A DNA stretch of 64,000 nucleotides from CAZFLY01 sp964519995 (lineage in GTDB: Bacteria; Planctomycetota; Phycisphaerae; Sedimentisphaerales; Anaerobacaceae). This document shows positions 8,161 through 16,566 of the stretch, one piece after another (positions within the stretch are counted from its first letter, which is position 1; every line of letters starts with the position of its first letter). A program made the position numbers and the translations under genes. The DNA lies in contig CAZFLY010000004.1 of NCBI GenBank assembly GCA_964519995.1, forward strand, positions 3,881-67,880. The letters run 5' to 3'. The notes under the pieces are model-generated. The model was not told the DNA's origin and did no database searches. It saw only the letters and a list, made by a program, of their open reading frames with translations.

Positions 8161-8913
8161 ATGGCCATTCGCAACATAAAGCTCACCATAGCATACGATG
8201 GCAGTGAGTACCACGGTTGGCAAATTCAGCCGGGCCAAAGAACTGTCCAGGGTGTTCTTACCGACGCTATTCGAAGCCTGCTCGGCGACAAGGTGCGCAT
8301 CTGCGGTGCCAGCCGAACAGATGCCGGCGTAAGTGCGCTCGGGCAGGTTGGACTTATTCAAATCGATTCGCCAATTCCCACGGAAAATCTGGCACAGGCC
8401 ATAACTGATCGGCTGCCGGATGATATCGTGATTGTAAAAGCCGAGCACGTGCGGATGGGTTTTGACGTTATCGGCGAGGTCAAAAGCAAGCTATACCGTT
8501 ACACAATTTTTACAGGCCTGGTCCGACCGGTCCTGCATAGAAACCGCTGTTGGCATTTGCCGGCAAAACTTGATGTGTCTGCAATGGCCGAGGCTGCAAA
8601 ACTTCTAATAGGCAAGAAAGACTTTAAGTCTTTTGCCAGCGCGAAAGATACCAGAGAAGACACCATGCGGACAATCTTTCGTTGCGATATCACGAGCAAT
8701 GATGATAGCGACGGCTATTGGATTCATTTTGACGTGGAAGGCGATAGTTTCTTGTACAATATGATAAGAAATATTGTTGGTACTCTGGTTGAAATTGGCG
8801 TCGGCAGATGGAAACCTGAGAAAATAAGTGAAATCCTCGAAGCACGGGATAGAACCGCCGCCGGACCACTCGCACCTGCAGCAGGGCTATGTTTAATACG
8901 GATTGAGTATTGA
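8161..8913 (+). CDS. truA: tRNA pseudouridine synthase A
   Basis: A 250-residue TruA that isomerises uridines 38-40 in the anticodon arm of tRNAs. The N-terminal YDGSEYHGWQIQ and the catalytic motif GASRTDAGVSALGQ with Asp54 are present. The second half carries FKSFASAKD and FLYNMIRNIVGTL, both typical of the family. It follows asd with a nine-base gap. The stop TGA at 8911-8913 is also the first part of a repeat that matches, inverted, a repeat at 10428-10458. Confidence 0.95.
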   Translation: MAIRNIKLTIAYDGSEYHGWQIQPGQRTVQGVLTDAIRSLLGDKVRICGASRTDAGVSALGQVGLIQIDSPIPTENLAQAITDRLPDDIVIVKAEHVRMGFDVIGEVKSKLYRYTIFTGLVRPVLHRNRCWHLPAKLDVSAMAEAAKLLIGKKDFKSFASAKDTREDTMRTIFRCDITSNDDSDGYWIHFDVEGDSFLYNMIRNIVGTLVEIGVGRWKPEKISEILEARDRTAAGPLAPAAGLCLIRIEY

Positions 8914-8950
8914 GAGAAGACAGAAGATAGAAGTCAGGAGTCAGAATCAG
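8912..8950 (+). repeat. Left copy of an inverted, degenerate AGAAGACAG-type repeat
   Basis: A purine-rich run built from AGAAGAYAG, AGTCAGGAGTCAGAA units starts in the truA stop codon. The reverse complement of 10428-10458 contains the same blocks GACAGAAGA and AGGAGTCAGAA. The two copies face each other around the PIN-like and four-helix-bundle genes. Confidence 0.65.
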
Positions 8951-8989
8951 CGTAGTTGACATAATCGAGGTTAAAGGAACGAGCAGAAG

Positions 8990-9964
8990 TTGATTCAAAG
9001 ACCACCAAAAATCTATCTTGATACAAATCATTTAATCTACATCGCTACAGTACGAAGTGGACAAAGACTTCCAAATGGTCTATCAGCAGAGGTCTATAAG
9101 AAACTTGATGAATACATCAAATCATACTGTGGACTCATTTTCAATCCCATCGCAACTATGGATTGGATAGATGGGAAAGCAACACTACAATCAGCGAGTG
9201 ATATAGCATCAGTTATTGATTCAGCGCTTTTTAAGTACACTATGCCCGAAACAGTTGAATTAATATATGTACATGAAATCTTAGACGAATGCCGAAAGCA
9301 AAATCCGAATATTAAGGTACCAGAACTTCCTCCTATCCTTCAAAGTATTTCTGATAATAGCACTATCACTTCAGCACTTTTAATCTTGGCAAATCAAGTA
9401 CCGGATTATCTTGAAAGAAACAAAATGGAACAGCTTCAACATGTAGAAAATAATCAGACCAAAGTCCGAGTTTTCTCAGTTCGACAATGGGTGGAGGGTA
9501 TCCTACAGCGAAAAATATCATATCCAGAGGATTATCAGAATCGCAAAGATGATTTCAAAATACGATTTAAATATGATATACAGCATAAAGATGAATATTT
9601 AAGCGATCGTCTACGCTATCGAAAGGATTGGATGAAACAATTCTTAAAGATCGATAGCATTCTAAAAGCATTCAATCCCATTATTGATGTTGATGATGTA
9701 TTAGAGAAAATCAATGTGACAAAATGCCCAGCCGTTACTCTTCTTTGGAATGTTCATGAAAAGATAATGAAATGTAGTAAACCTCCTAAAGATAATGATC
9801 TTGATGATTATATGTTTATTCCCGTTATTCCCTATGCTGATATAGCCTTAATTGAGAAAAGGTTTAAGGGATTTATTATTCAGGCAGACAACAGCCTAAA
9901 GTCAAAGGTGTTTTCTAAAGCGAGCAAAGCTTTGAATGCCCTTGAGAGTCATGGATTAGTTTGA
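8990..9964 (+). CDS. PIN-like domain protein of unknown role
   Basis: A 324-residue protein starting at a TTG with AAAGGAA upstream. Near the N-terminus KIYLDTNHLIYIA has the form of the first PIN-domain motif (acidic residue in LDTN). Near the C-terminus DLDDYMFIPVIPYADIALIEKRF resembles the second and third acidic motifs, with the usual ...YAD spacing. The middle is long and helical. PIN domains are metal-dependent RNases, often toxins, but this is larger than VapC and no obvious antitoxin lies beside it. It is clearly AT-richer than asd, truA and the glycosyltransferase, and sits between inverted repeats, which suggests acquisition. The functional call is tentative. Confidence 0.6.
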   Translation: MIQRPPKIYLDTNHLIYIATVRSGQRLPNGLSAEVYKKLDEYIKSYCGLIFNPIATMDWIDGKATLQSASDIASVIDSALFKYTMPETVELIYVHEILDECRKQNPNIKVPELPPILQSISDNSTITSALLILANQVPDYLERNKMEQLQHVENNQTKVRVFSVRQWVEGILQRKISYPEDYQNRKDDFKIRFKYDIQHKDEYLSDRLRYRKDWMKQFLKIDSILKAFNPIIDVDDVLEKINVTKCPAVTLLWNVHEKIMKCSKPPKDNDLDDYMFIPVIPYADIALIEKRFKGFIIQADNSLKSKVFSKASKALNALESHGLV

Positions 9965-10043
9965 TGATATTTTTGAAATTGACTCCCTGGCATCTGAATT
10001 GATGTGTGCCCAAGTTTGTCGAGTCGGGAAGTAGAATAACTGC

Positions 10044-10421
10044 ATGACCAAAGAAAAAGCTAAAAGTTTTACGGATTTGATAGTCTGGCAAAAAGCTCAT
10101 CAGTTTGTCCTGGATGTTTACCGTCTTAGTGCCAAGTTTCCAGAAACCGAAACTTATGGTTTGACTTCTCAACTCCGACGCGCATCAATTTCGGTCCCAG
10201 CTAACATAGCTGAAGGCTTCACCAGGGCGACCCGGCCTGAGAAAGCACGGTTCCTGAATATCGCACAAGGTTCCCTTGCCGAATGTCGTTACTATCTGAT
10301 CCTTTCAAACGACCTGTCGTATGGATATACTGATAAGCTGTTGCTTGAGCTCGAGGCAGTTAGTAAGTTATTGACCGCCTATACAAAAGCCATTCGCTCC
10401 GGAGGCCACAACAACAAATGA
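10044..10421 (+). CDS. Four-helix bundle protein (TIGR02436/S23 rRNA IVS family)
   Basis: A 125-residue all-helical protein. The family signatures are clear: FTDLIVWQKAHQFVLDVYRLSAKFP, YGLTSQLRRASISVPANIAEGFTR and the SLAECRYYLILSNDLSY segment. Homologues occur in 23S rRNA intervening sequences of Leptospira and Coxiella and as multicopy genes elsewhere; their biochemical role is not established. It follows the PIN-like gene by 79 bases in the same direction and ends just before the right-hand inverted repeat. The glycosyltransferase ATG lies beyond. Confidence 0.88.
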   Translation: MTKEKAKSFTDLIVWQKAHQFVLDVYRLSAKFPETETYGLTSQLRRASISVPANIAEGFTRATRPEKARFLNIAQGSLAECRYYLILSNDLSYGYTDKLLLELEAVSKLLTAYTKAIRSGGHNNK

Positions 10422-10427
10422 ACCCTT

Positions 10428-10458
10428 TTCTTCTGACTCCTGTCTTCTGTCTCCGGAC
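10428..10458 (-). repeat. Right copy of the inverted AGAAGACAG-type repeat
   Basis: TTCTTCTGACTCC then TGTCTTCTGTCTCC, the inverted partner of 8912-8950. It ends nine bases before the ATG of the glycosyltransferase and replaces any normal ribosome site there. Confidence 0.65.
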
Positions 10459-10467
10459 CCCTGAACC

Positions 10468-11643
10468 ATGAAAATCATCCACATCATAACAAGGTTAATC
10501 GTAGGCGGGGCGCAGGAAAATACCCTCATAACTTGTAAGTTCCTGGCTGAGCGCGGCCACGATGTCACGCTAATAACGGGTCCAGCTTTAGGTCCTGAAG
10601 GACAACTTTTCGATCAGACGAAGAATCAAAAATATAGAGTTGTTCTGATCAACGAACTAAGACGTGCGATCGAGCCGGTCAAGGATGTTATTAGCTACTA
10701 CAAGATAAAGAAATATCTGCGTCAGTTGCAGCCGGATATTATTCACACACATTCAGCAAAAGCTGGTATACTCGGAAGATACGCCGCATGGAGTCTTAAA
10801 GGCGAATGGGCTGAGGGTAAGCCGGCTGTCGTACACACGATACACGGCCTGGCATTTCATTCCTATCAATGCTGCTTATTAAACAGGTTCTATATTGCTG
10901 TTGAGAAAACCGCTGCGAAGCGGACGGATTTTTTTATAAGTGTTGCTGATGCAATGACCAGCCAGTCAATGGCGGCAGGTATTGGCAGGCCGGAAAAATT
11001 TGCCACCGCCTATTCGGCCATAGAAGAAGAGCAATTCTTAGAGACTATCTCACATCAGCGAAGACTCGATTTTCGTCGAAAGTACGGTATCACCGAAGAT
11101 GCGATTGTGCTTGTCACGATTGCTCGGCTTTTTATGCTCAAAGGCCACGACTACATTCTTGAATCTGCAAAGCAGCTCTCAGGGCGATTTGAAAAAGCAG
11201 GTTGGCTTTTTGTCGGCGACGGGAACCTTGCAGATTCTTACAAACAACAGGTTCGCCAGCTTGGTTTAACTAATAGGATAAAGTTCACGGGCCTTTTACC
11301 TCCGAATGAAATTCCGCTTGCGATTCAGTCATCTGATATTCTTGTGCACTGTTCGCTTCGGGAAGGCCTGGCTCGAACGCTGCCGCAGGCGATGCTCTGC
11401 GGAAAGCCTGCAATATCATTCGACATCGATGGTGCTCGGGAGGTAGTTAATGAAAACACCGGCCGGTTGATTGAACCGAAAAATATCGAGCAGCTAACAG
11501 ACGCCTGCGCAGAATTGATAGAGAATGAAGAACTAAGGAAAATACTTGGCGAGCATGGCAGAGAATCCATCACAGAAAAATTTGCTCCCGATACCATGGT
11601 CGAAAAGATTGAAGAGGTTTATCGTAACCTCCTTAATATTTAG
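10468..11643 (+). CDS. Family 4 glycosyltransferase
   Basis: A 391-residue GT-B fold glycosyltransferase. The N-terminal donor-free half starts IIHIITRLIVGGAQENTL, the typical GT4 glycine loop, with HTHSAKAGILGR further on. The C-terminal half has VTIARLFMLKGHDYIL, FVGDG, FTGLLPPNEIP and the nucleotide-sugar motif SLREGLARTLPQAMLCGKPAI. Such enzymes build surface polysaccharide or lipid-linked sugars at the membrane; donor and acceptor are unknown. No ribosome site is recognisable before the ATG. The stop TAG at 11641-11643 is part of an ATATTTAGCCCCCA hairpin element also found at 14357. Confidence 0.9.
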   Translation: MKIIHIITRLIVGGAQENTLITCKFLAERGHDVTLITGPALGPEGQLFDQTKNQKYRVVLINELRRAIEPVKDVISYYKIKKYLRQLQPDIIHTHSAKAGILGRYAAWSLKGEWAEGKPAVVHTIHGLAFHSYQCCLLNRFYIAVEKTAAKRTDFFISVADAMTSQSMAAGIGRPEKFATAYSAIEEEQFLETISHQRRLDFRRKYGITEDAIVLVTIARLFMLKGHDYILESAKQLSGRFEKAGWLFVGDGNLADSYKQQVRQLGLTNRIKFTGLLPPNEIPLAIQSSDILVHCSLREGLARTLPQAMLCGKPAISFDIDGAREVVNENTGRLIEPKNIEQLTDACAELIENEELRKILGEHGRESITEKFAPDTMVEKIEEVYRNLLNI

Positions 11644-11665
11644 CCCCCAACTTTACTTGGGGGGG
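11634..11665 (+). repeat. ATATTTAGCCCCCA hairpin element, copy 1 (terminator-like)
   Basis: CCCCCAA (11644-11650) pairs with TTGGGGG (11657-11663) around CTTTAC. The flank AATATTTAG matches the second copy at 14357-14385. A T-rich run comes slightly later (CACTTTTTT), so it may act as a terminator of the glycosyltransferase gene. Confidence 0.6.
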
Positions 11666-11818
11666 TTATTCACTTTTTTGAGAAACTAGTAACCATGCTC
11701 AAGCTCTGCTTTCATCCTAAGTCCGCTGAAGGCGGGCGAACGTCCTCGTTAATTTGTGAGATTCTTCGCACAACAGCGGACCCAGAATGACGTAGATCAT
11801 TTTATCTATCGCACAACA

Positions 11819-12382
11819 CTAATCATTGAGCTGGAACTGGAGTGTTTTCACCTTTACAGACTGATGCACAACAGCAATAGAACCTGGACCGCCGGCAACT
11901 GCCGCAGATTGCCCTATGCCAACAAGCTGAGACTGGCTACTGAAACCATCTGGAGAAACGGTCACTTGTTTTTGGCCGACAAGGGCGCCTTGCAAGCCTC
12001 CCGCACCGCCAACGCCTCCAAATTTCAGCGCCGTTTGCCTAGCGTTTACGTTAAGACCCTGCGCCTGGGCTGTTGCGGGACTTGTGTCAGTAGCGGTCAT
12101 AGGACTCGCTATGTTCTGTGTTTGAGAACCACTTACGCCTACATGCTGATTAACACCGCTAATTCCTCCCAGACCTATAGCACCTGCAGCCTGGCCTATC
12201 ATTAGACCTCTACCTTGCTGAGCAGTACCGCCAGCCCCTAATACTCCTTTTGTCTTAAAATCGATTCCAACGACACGATTGTCACTGTGGACGTGAAAAG
12301 TTGGCGGTAGATATATTACTTCAAGAGCGCCGGAGGTTGGCAGCACAATGAATAAAGTGATTAGAAAAGTCATTTTAGACAT
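11819..12382 (-). CDS. Secreted Gly/Ala/Gln-rich protein, unknown function
   Basis: A 187-residue protein with a strong GGAGGTG ribosome site before the ATG at 12382. A short signal peptide (TFLITLFIVLPTSGA) is followed by EVIYLPPTFHVHSDNRVVGID. The rest is low-complexity: G-, A-, Q- and S-rich stretches such as GVLGAGGTAQQ, GQAAGAIGLGG and QGALVGQKQVTVSPDGFSS, ending in SVKVKTLQFQLND. There are no cysteines in the mature part. The composition recalls extended or amyloid-like secreted proteins, but no named family is recognised. A plus-strand open frame over the same bases is its shadow. Confidence 0.65.
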   Translation of the reverse strand: MSKMTFLITLFIVLPTSGALEVIYLPPTFHVHSDNRVVGIDFKTKGVLGAGGTAQQGRGLMIGQAAGAIGLGGISGVNQHVGVSGSQTQNIASPMTATDTSPATAQAQGLNVNARQTALKFGGVGGAGGLQGALVGQKQVTVSPDGFSSQSQLVGIGQSAAVAGGPGSIAVVHQSVKVKTLQFQLND

Positions 12383-12606
12383 TTTTACACCTCCATTTTT
12401 TTGCCCGCACTTCTCCCTCGCGTGAGATTACTAACCACACATTAGCAATCACAAAGGCACAGCTTTTTCTTTGCAGATTTTATAGGACGCGTCCTTATCA
12501 CAGCTTTATCGGACTTTTTCTCTCTCAGTCTTTAGAGAAAATTTTCGAATTGTTTGCCTGGCGTGGTTCTGCATGGATTTGAGTAGAATCTGATTTGTAT
12601 ATTCTG

Positions 12607-12637
12607 CAAAACAGAGCTGCGACCGTGAGCAAGCGGT
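12607..12637 (-). repeat. Dispersed GC-rich repeat, copy 1 (ACGGTCGC...GCTCTGTTTTG)
   Basis: On the minus strand a 31-base segment beginning ACCGCTTGCTCACGGTCGC and ending GCTCTGTTTTG matches 59714-59744 at 27 of 31 positions. It lies in the 330-base gene-free stretch between the secreted protein and the small membrane protein. I see no other feature in that stretch; a 64-codon open frame across it looks spurious. Confidence 0.6.
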
Positions 12638-12713
12638 GACTGTATTTATAAGGCAGATGATACGGATATCAGATGATGTAGGAATAATGTTATTGCTCAC
12701 GGAGTGGCTGTTT

Positions 12714-13067
12714 TTATGCCGGCTTTGTCCTGCGGAGAATTGAGCAAATTATCCAGATAATAAGTAGTGGAATAAGTAGTGGAAGAAGAAAAGGAAATGC
12801 AACCGCTGCCAGGATGAGAGCCACCAGTGCAAGTGATCCAAGAACTAATAAACCGACCCCTGTAAAAATTAGAGCTAAAAGTATCGCTACAAAAAGTAGA
12901 ACCAGCACACTGATTGCAAAGCCAAACAGGCCTGATATCGCATCCATAGGCCCGTCAATCGGCCAGCCGTTTATATAGACATACGGGAAATGTCCCGCGC
13001 TAAATACCACCCACGCAGAATATGCGAGGATGACTACTACCAAAAAGAGGGCCAATTTCCGTATCAT
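12714..13067 (-). CDS. Small multi-pass membrane protein, unknown function
   Basis: A 117-residue very hydrophobic protein. A first membrane segment spans about 4-24, followed by an external stretch SAGHFPYVYINGWPIDGPMDAISG. Then comes a long hydrophobic region from about 48 to 110 that can hold two to three segments, and a short basic tail RRTKPA. The start is the ATG at 13067. No family is recognised with confidence; the GWPIDGP...SGLFG region resembles small inner-membrane proteins of the phage-shock or PspC neighbourhood, but no such gene is nearby. A hairpin, CAATCG-CTCA-CGATTG at 13137-13152, separates it from asnA. Confidence 0.6.
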   Translation of the reverse strand: MIRKLALFLVVVILAYSAWVVFSAGHFPYVYINGWPIDGPMDAISGLFGFAISVLVLLFVAILLALIFTGVGLLVLGSLALVALILAAVAFPFLLPLLIPLLIIWIICSILRRTKPA

Positions 13068-13185
13068 GGTTTTTGTCCTCTATCTGATTTCCTGAATCAG
13101 TTCACAAAGCTATTTTACTATTTGTGAGCAACTTGTCAATCGCTCACGATTGCTTCTCTTTGTTTACATTGACAAAAGGCAGTGT

Positions 13186-14319
13186 TCATTCGATTACATA
13201 GATGTTTTTCTTTTTACACATGTCTTTTAGGATTTTTGGCCAGACAGTAGCGCTTACTTCGCCGATGTGGGCCTTTTTCAAAAGCAGCATGAACGTGCGG
13301 GATTGGCCGATACCGCCGCCAATAGAAAGCGGAATCTCGTCATTCAAAATGGCTCGATGATATGGCAGCTTCAGAAAATCAAGTTGGCCCGAAATCTCAA
13401 GCTGTTTCTTAAGCGTCTCTTTGTTAACGCGGATGCCCATCGATGTAAGCTCGTGTCGGCGTTTCGTCACCGGATTCCAGACGAGGATGTCACCATTTAG
13501 TCCGTGCATCGGCTGGCCGTCTTCGGAAGTTGTCTCGGTGACCCAGTCGTCATAGTCGGCGGCTCTCATCTCGTGTGGGTAGCCATCCTCAAGAACCCAG
13601 CCGATGCCAATAATAAAGATTGCAGGATATTCCTTGATAATTTCCGTCTCGCGCTGTATGCGCGGCAAATTGGGGAATCTGTCGAGGATTTCTTCAGCGT
13701 GGATAAAAGTGAGCTTATCAGGCAAGTCCGGATATTTGTCGTTCTTTAATTGCGGGAAAAGCTCCTGGACGTGAGTCTCGGCACCTTTGAGTACCTTCCA
13801 GATTTTTTCTACGACTTCTCTTAGGAATTTTAGGTTTCGCTGCTCTTCGGTAATGGCCAATTCCCAGTCCCACTGATCGACGTAAGCGCTGTGGTCGTGG
13901 TCGAGGAAGTAGTCTTTTCGCACAGCTCGCATGTCGGTTAAGAGGCCCTCGCCGATGTCCATGCCGAACTGTTTAAGGGCCATGCGTTTCCACTTGGTTG
14001 CAGCCTGCACAACCTCGGCATCGATTGGATTTTTATTGTGGTCGTTTGAGATGTGGAATCCGATAGGCGTGCGCGAGCCGTCCCGGTCAAGGTAGTCGTT
14101 GATGCCGCTTTCTACGTCTACGATTAAAGGCACGGTGACTCGAATAAGGTTGAGTTCTTTGCATAGGTTCTGCTCGATGTAGTCTTTGACCGCATAGGTA
14201 GCAATTTGTGTTTCCTTGGGGCTCAATAAAGAGTTATAGTCCTGCGGAAGGATCTTCTCTAATTCGGCATAATCGCCAATTCCCGGACCGGCTAAGTCTG
14301 CTTTTTTATCATCTGTCAT
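13186..14319 (-). CDS. asnA: Aspartate--ammonia ligase (AsnA-type asparagine synthetase)
   Basis: A 377-residue enzyme of the AsnA family, which makes asparagine from aspartate, ammonia and ATP and is related to class II aminoacyl-tRNA synthetases. Typical segments are NLIRVTVPLIVDVESGINDYLDRDGSRTPIGFH, AATKWKRMAL, YVDQWDWE, NGDILVWNPVTKRRHELTSMGIRV and the C-terminal motif LSIGGGIGQSRTFMLLL. It is about 45 residues longer than E. coli AsnA, with extra sequence at the N-terminus and in the middle. GGAG lies before the ATG. Use of ammonia rather than glutamine is a family property. Confidence 0.92.
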   Translation of the reverse strand: MTDDKKADLAGPGIGDYAELEKILPQDYNSLLSPKETQIATYAVKDYIEQNLCKELNLIRVTVPLIVDVESGINDYLDRDGSRTPIGFHISNDHNKNPIDAEVVQAATKWKRMALKQFGMDIGEGLLTDMRAVRKDYFLDHDHSAYVDQWDWELAITEEQRNLKFLREVVEKIWKVLKGAETHVQELFPQLKNDKYPDLPDKLTFIHAEEILDRFPNLPRIQRETEIIKEYPAIFIIGIGWVLEDGYPHEMRAADYDDWVTETTSEDGQPMHGLNGDILVWNPVTKRRHELTSMGIRVNKETLKKQLEISGQLDFLKLPYHRAILNDEIPLSIGGGIGQSRTFMLLLKKAHIGEVSATVWPKILKDMCKKKNIYVIE

Positions 14320-14356
14320 TGTGCACTCCTAAATGTTTCGTATAGCAAAATCCGCT

Positions 14357-14385
14357 AAATATTTAGCCCCCAGTTTCACTGGGGG
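14357..14385 (+). repeat. ATATTTAGCCCCCA hairpin element, copy 2
   Basis: CCCCCAG (14367-14373) pairs with CTGGGGG (14379-14385) around TTTCA. The left flank AAATATTTAGCCCCCA is nearly identical to copy 1 at 11634. It sits just upstream of asnA, between asnA and pncB. Confidence 0.6.
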
Positions 14386-14470
14386 TCTTCCCTGGGCAAA
14401 ATCTTATGGTGATGAGCGAAGATGTCAAGAAATGATTTATCTATCGAAGCAAAATACGTTGAGGACTCGA

Positions 14471-15739
14471 TTATGCAAAATCAACAGGATATTTGACGGG
14501 ATTTCTGACTGCTTTTATCGAGTCATCCAGACAAGAAAGCTCAGCGGACAGCCTTGGTTGTATAATTTCCATTGGCTCGGCTGATGCGAAGGGTTTTAGC
14601 AGGTCGTCGGCTTCGGATTTCAACGGCGAAATAATATCTTTTTCATAAAATTTGCTTTTGATTCTAATGATTGACTTTCGGCCTGGTCGGCTGTGCTTAT
14701 CGGGCGAGGTTTTGAATACGCCTTTGTCGCCATATTGAACGAGCTTATAGACTATCTCAATGGCGGGGGCATTGCGCGAGACGGCAAAACGCGTCCCAAC
14801 GCCAAAGCCGTCTATTTGTGCGCCAGCGGCCAATATGTCGTAAATCTTAAACTCATCGAGGTCTCCGCTTGCAAAAATCTTCAGAAACGAAACATTATGT
14901 TCATTGAAGTATTTACGCGCAAATTTACTTAGCTCGACAAGGTCGCCGCTATCAAGCCGAATGCCACGTATCCTGATGCCTTTTTCTTCGAGGAGTTGCT
15001 TTGCAACTTTTGCGGCCTTTTTTATGCCTTCGATACTGTTGTATGTATCGACTAATAGGATGGCGTTTTCACAGTAAGTTTGCGCGAAGGCGTCGAAAGA
15101 TTCCTCTTCAGATTCGTGCACCTGTACGAAAGAATGCGCCATTGTCCCTGCGGGGGCGAAATCAAGCTGCCTGGCAGCAAAAACATTACTTGTCGCCATA
15201 AGACCTGTCATTTGAGCAGCTCTTGCTGCACGTATCGACGAAATAGGGCCCTGACATCTCCTCAGGCTAAAATCAATCACGGGTAGACCCTGCGCAGCAA
15301 TTGCTATTCTTGCAGCAAGCGTCGCCTCGATGATGGAAAAACCCAGGATGTTCAAAATATAGCTTTCCATCAACTGCGCAACAACGAGTGGCCCTGCGAC
15401 TTCAAGAATCGGCTCGTTTGGAAAAAATACTGTTCCTTCCGGCATCGATCGGATTTTCACATCATGTTTGATATCTGGCAGGAATTGCAGAAAATCCTCA
15501 TTGAAAAGCCTTGTTGAACGCAGGTATTCGATGTCTCGTTTAGTAAACCGGAACTGACCAAGATACGATTCAACTTCATCAAGTCCAGCCATTACGAAAA
15601 AGCCCCAGTTCTCTGGCAGCCGCCTGACGGTTACCTCAAAATAAGCCGTGTCCTGCATCTTTTTTTGAAAATAGACCTGCGCCATTGTCAGTTCATACAG
15701 GTCCGTAAAGAGCGCTGGACTATCCTTTATCAGCCACAT
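14471..15739 (-). CDS. pncB: Nicotinate phosphoribosyltransferase
   Basis: A 422-residue enzyme of NAD salvage, forming nicotinate mononucleotide from nicotinate, PRPP and ATP. Visible signatures are DLYELTMAQVYF at the N-terminus, SLRRCQGPISSIRAARAAQMTG with GTMAHSFVQ around the active site, and RLDSGDLVELSKFARKY with the substrate-binding DSGD. The start is ATG at 15739 (MWLIKDSPALFTDLYE). It overlaps the stop of the upstream nicotinamidase as TGATG, implying translational coupling. An upstream in-frame ATG would lie inside that gene and is unlikely. Confidence 0.92.
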   Translation of the reverse strand: MWLIKDSPALFTDLYELTMAQVYFQKKMQDTAYFEVTVRRLPENWGFFVMAGLDEVESYLGQFRFTKRDIEYLRSTRLFNEDFLQFLPDIKHDVKIRSMPEGTVFFPNEPILEVAGPLVVAQLMESYILNILGFSIIEATLAARIAIAAQGLPVIDFSLRRCQGPISSIRAARAAQMTGLMATSNVFAARQLDFAPAGTMAHSFVQVHESEEESFDAFAQTYCENAILLVDTYNSIEGIKKAAKVAKQLLEEKGIRIRGIRLDSGDLVELSKFARKYFNEHNVSFLKIFASGDLDEFKIYDILAAGAQIDGFGVGTRFAVSRNAPAIEIVYKLVQYGDKGVFKTSPDKHSRPGRKSIIRIKSKFYEKDIISPLKSEADDLLKPFASAEPMEIIQPRLSAELSCLDDSIKAVRNPVKYPVDFA

Positions 15740-16374
15740 CACAGTTTCCTTTTGAGGTCTTCGAATTCTGTAATTTCGACCCCCCATTGTCGCAATTCTT
15801 CGTAAATTTTCTTTTTCGGTTTTGTTCCGAGGTCTTTCGTCACATCTTTTAGAAGGATGAGTTTAATACCCTTGTGTTTGGCAAGGCCGAGGAGAACGTA
15901 GTACACGCAAAAATCAAGCGCGACGCCGAAGACTACCATAGCCCTGGGATTGGCCAGCTTTATGAGCTTATTTGTATTTGGATTATCAAAGGCGTCGATA
16001 CTTTCTTTTTTTATTATTACGTGGAACTGGTCCTTGGCGACAAGTTTACGAAGAGCATTGGTATTCGTAAGTTCGATCTCGACATATTCGATCGGCAATT
16101 CACCGAGGTATCCGACTCTTTCGCCGCCTTGTGAGCCTGCTATGCAATGTGGTGGAAAGGTTTGCTGAAAATCTGGTTTTTCCGAAATTTCATCATTTTC
16201 GCTGCTGTGCCAATCGATGTCGCCGAGCATGGAATAACCGTTCTCCAGCGCGAACCTGCGCACCCGGCTTACTTTATCAACAATTTCTTCAGCCCCGGGC
16301 ACATACAGCTTACCATCCGGCTGCATGAAATCGTATTGTGTGTCAACATCCCAGAATACAGTATCTTTTTTCAT
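15739..16374 (-). CDS. pncA: Nicotinamidase-like isochorismatase-family hydrolase
   Basis: A 211-residue cysteine hydrolase. The chosen ATG at 16374 has AGGAG upstream and begins directly with KKDTVFWDVDTQYDF, whose Asp11 is the general acid-base. Asp54 and His56 in DIDWHSSE and His76 in FPPHCIAG fit the metal site. Cys156 in VALDFCVYY is the nucleophile and Lys122/123 completes the triad. The product should be nicotinate from nicotinamide, which feeds the next gene, pncB; the TGATG overlap of the two genes strongly supports the function. An alternative upstream start would add 16 residues. Confidence 0.88.
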   Translation of the reverse strand: MKKDTVFWDVDTQYDFMQPDGKLYVPGAEEIVDKVSRVRRFALENGYSMLGDIDWHSSENDEISEKPDFQQTFPPHCIAGSQGGERVGYLGELPIEYVEIELTNTNALRKLVAKDQFHVIIKKESIDAFDNPNTNKLIKLANPRAMVVFGVALDFCVYYVLLGLAKHKGIKLILLKDVTKDLGTKPKKKIYEELRQWGVEITEFEDLKRKL

Positions 16375-16566
16375 AGATCGCTCCTGGACTTGGCTCTCAT
16401 CCAGTTTTTTCTTATATGACAAATCGCACTAAAGTAACTGCCCACTCTGGATTTTTCAAGATAGTATTCCACCAATAGGCTAAAGATGCTAAAATCGCCA
16501 TGTCGCTGTATCCCAGCGTGAGTATTTTTATTTCGCCAAAGAATTCATGCACAGGAAGGTAACCAA

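Noticed and set aside
2570..11690. Similarity of ATTCACTTTTTGAGAGAAAC (near 2571) to TTATTCACTTTTTTGAGAAAC (near 11667)
   Set aside because: Short and T/A-rich; two copies in unrelated contexts are not enough to call a repeat.
11756..12205. 149-codon plus-strand open frame
   Set aside because: It mirrors the better supported secreted protein on the minus strand and has a composition typical of a shadow frame.
12506..12700. 64-codon minus-strand open frame
   Set aside because: Its sequence is largely the dispersed GC-rich repeat, and it has no good ribosome site or family resemblance.
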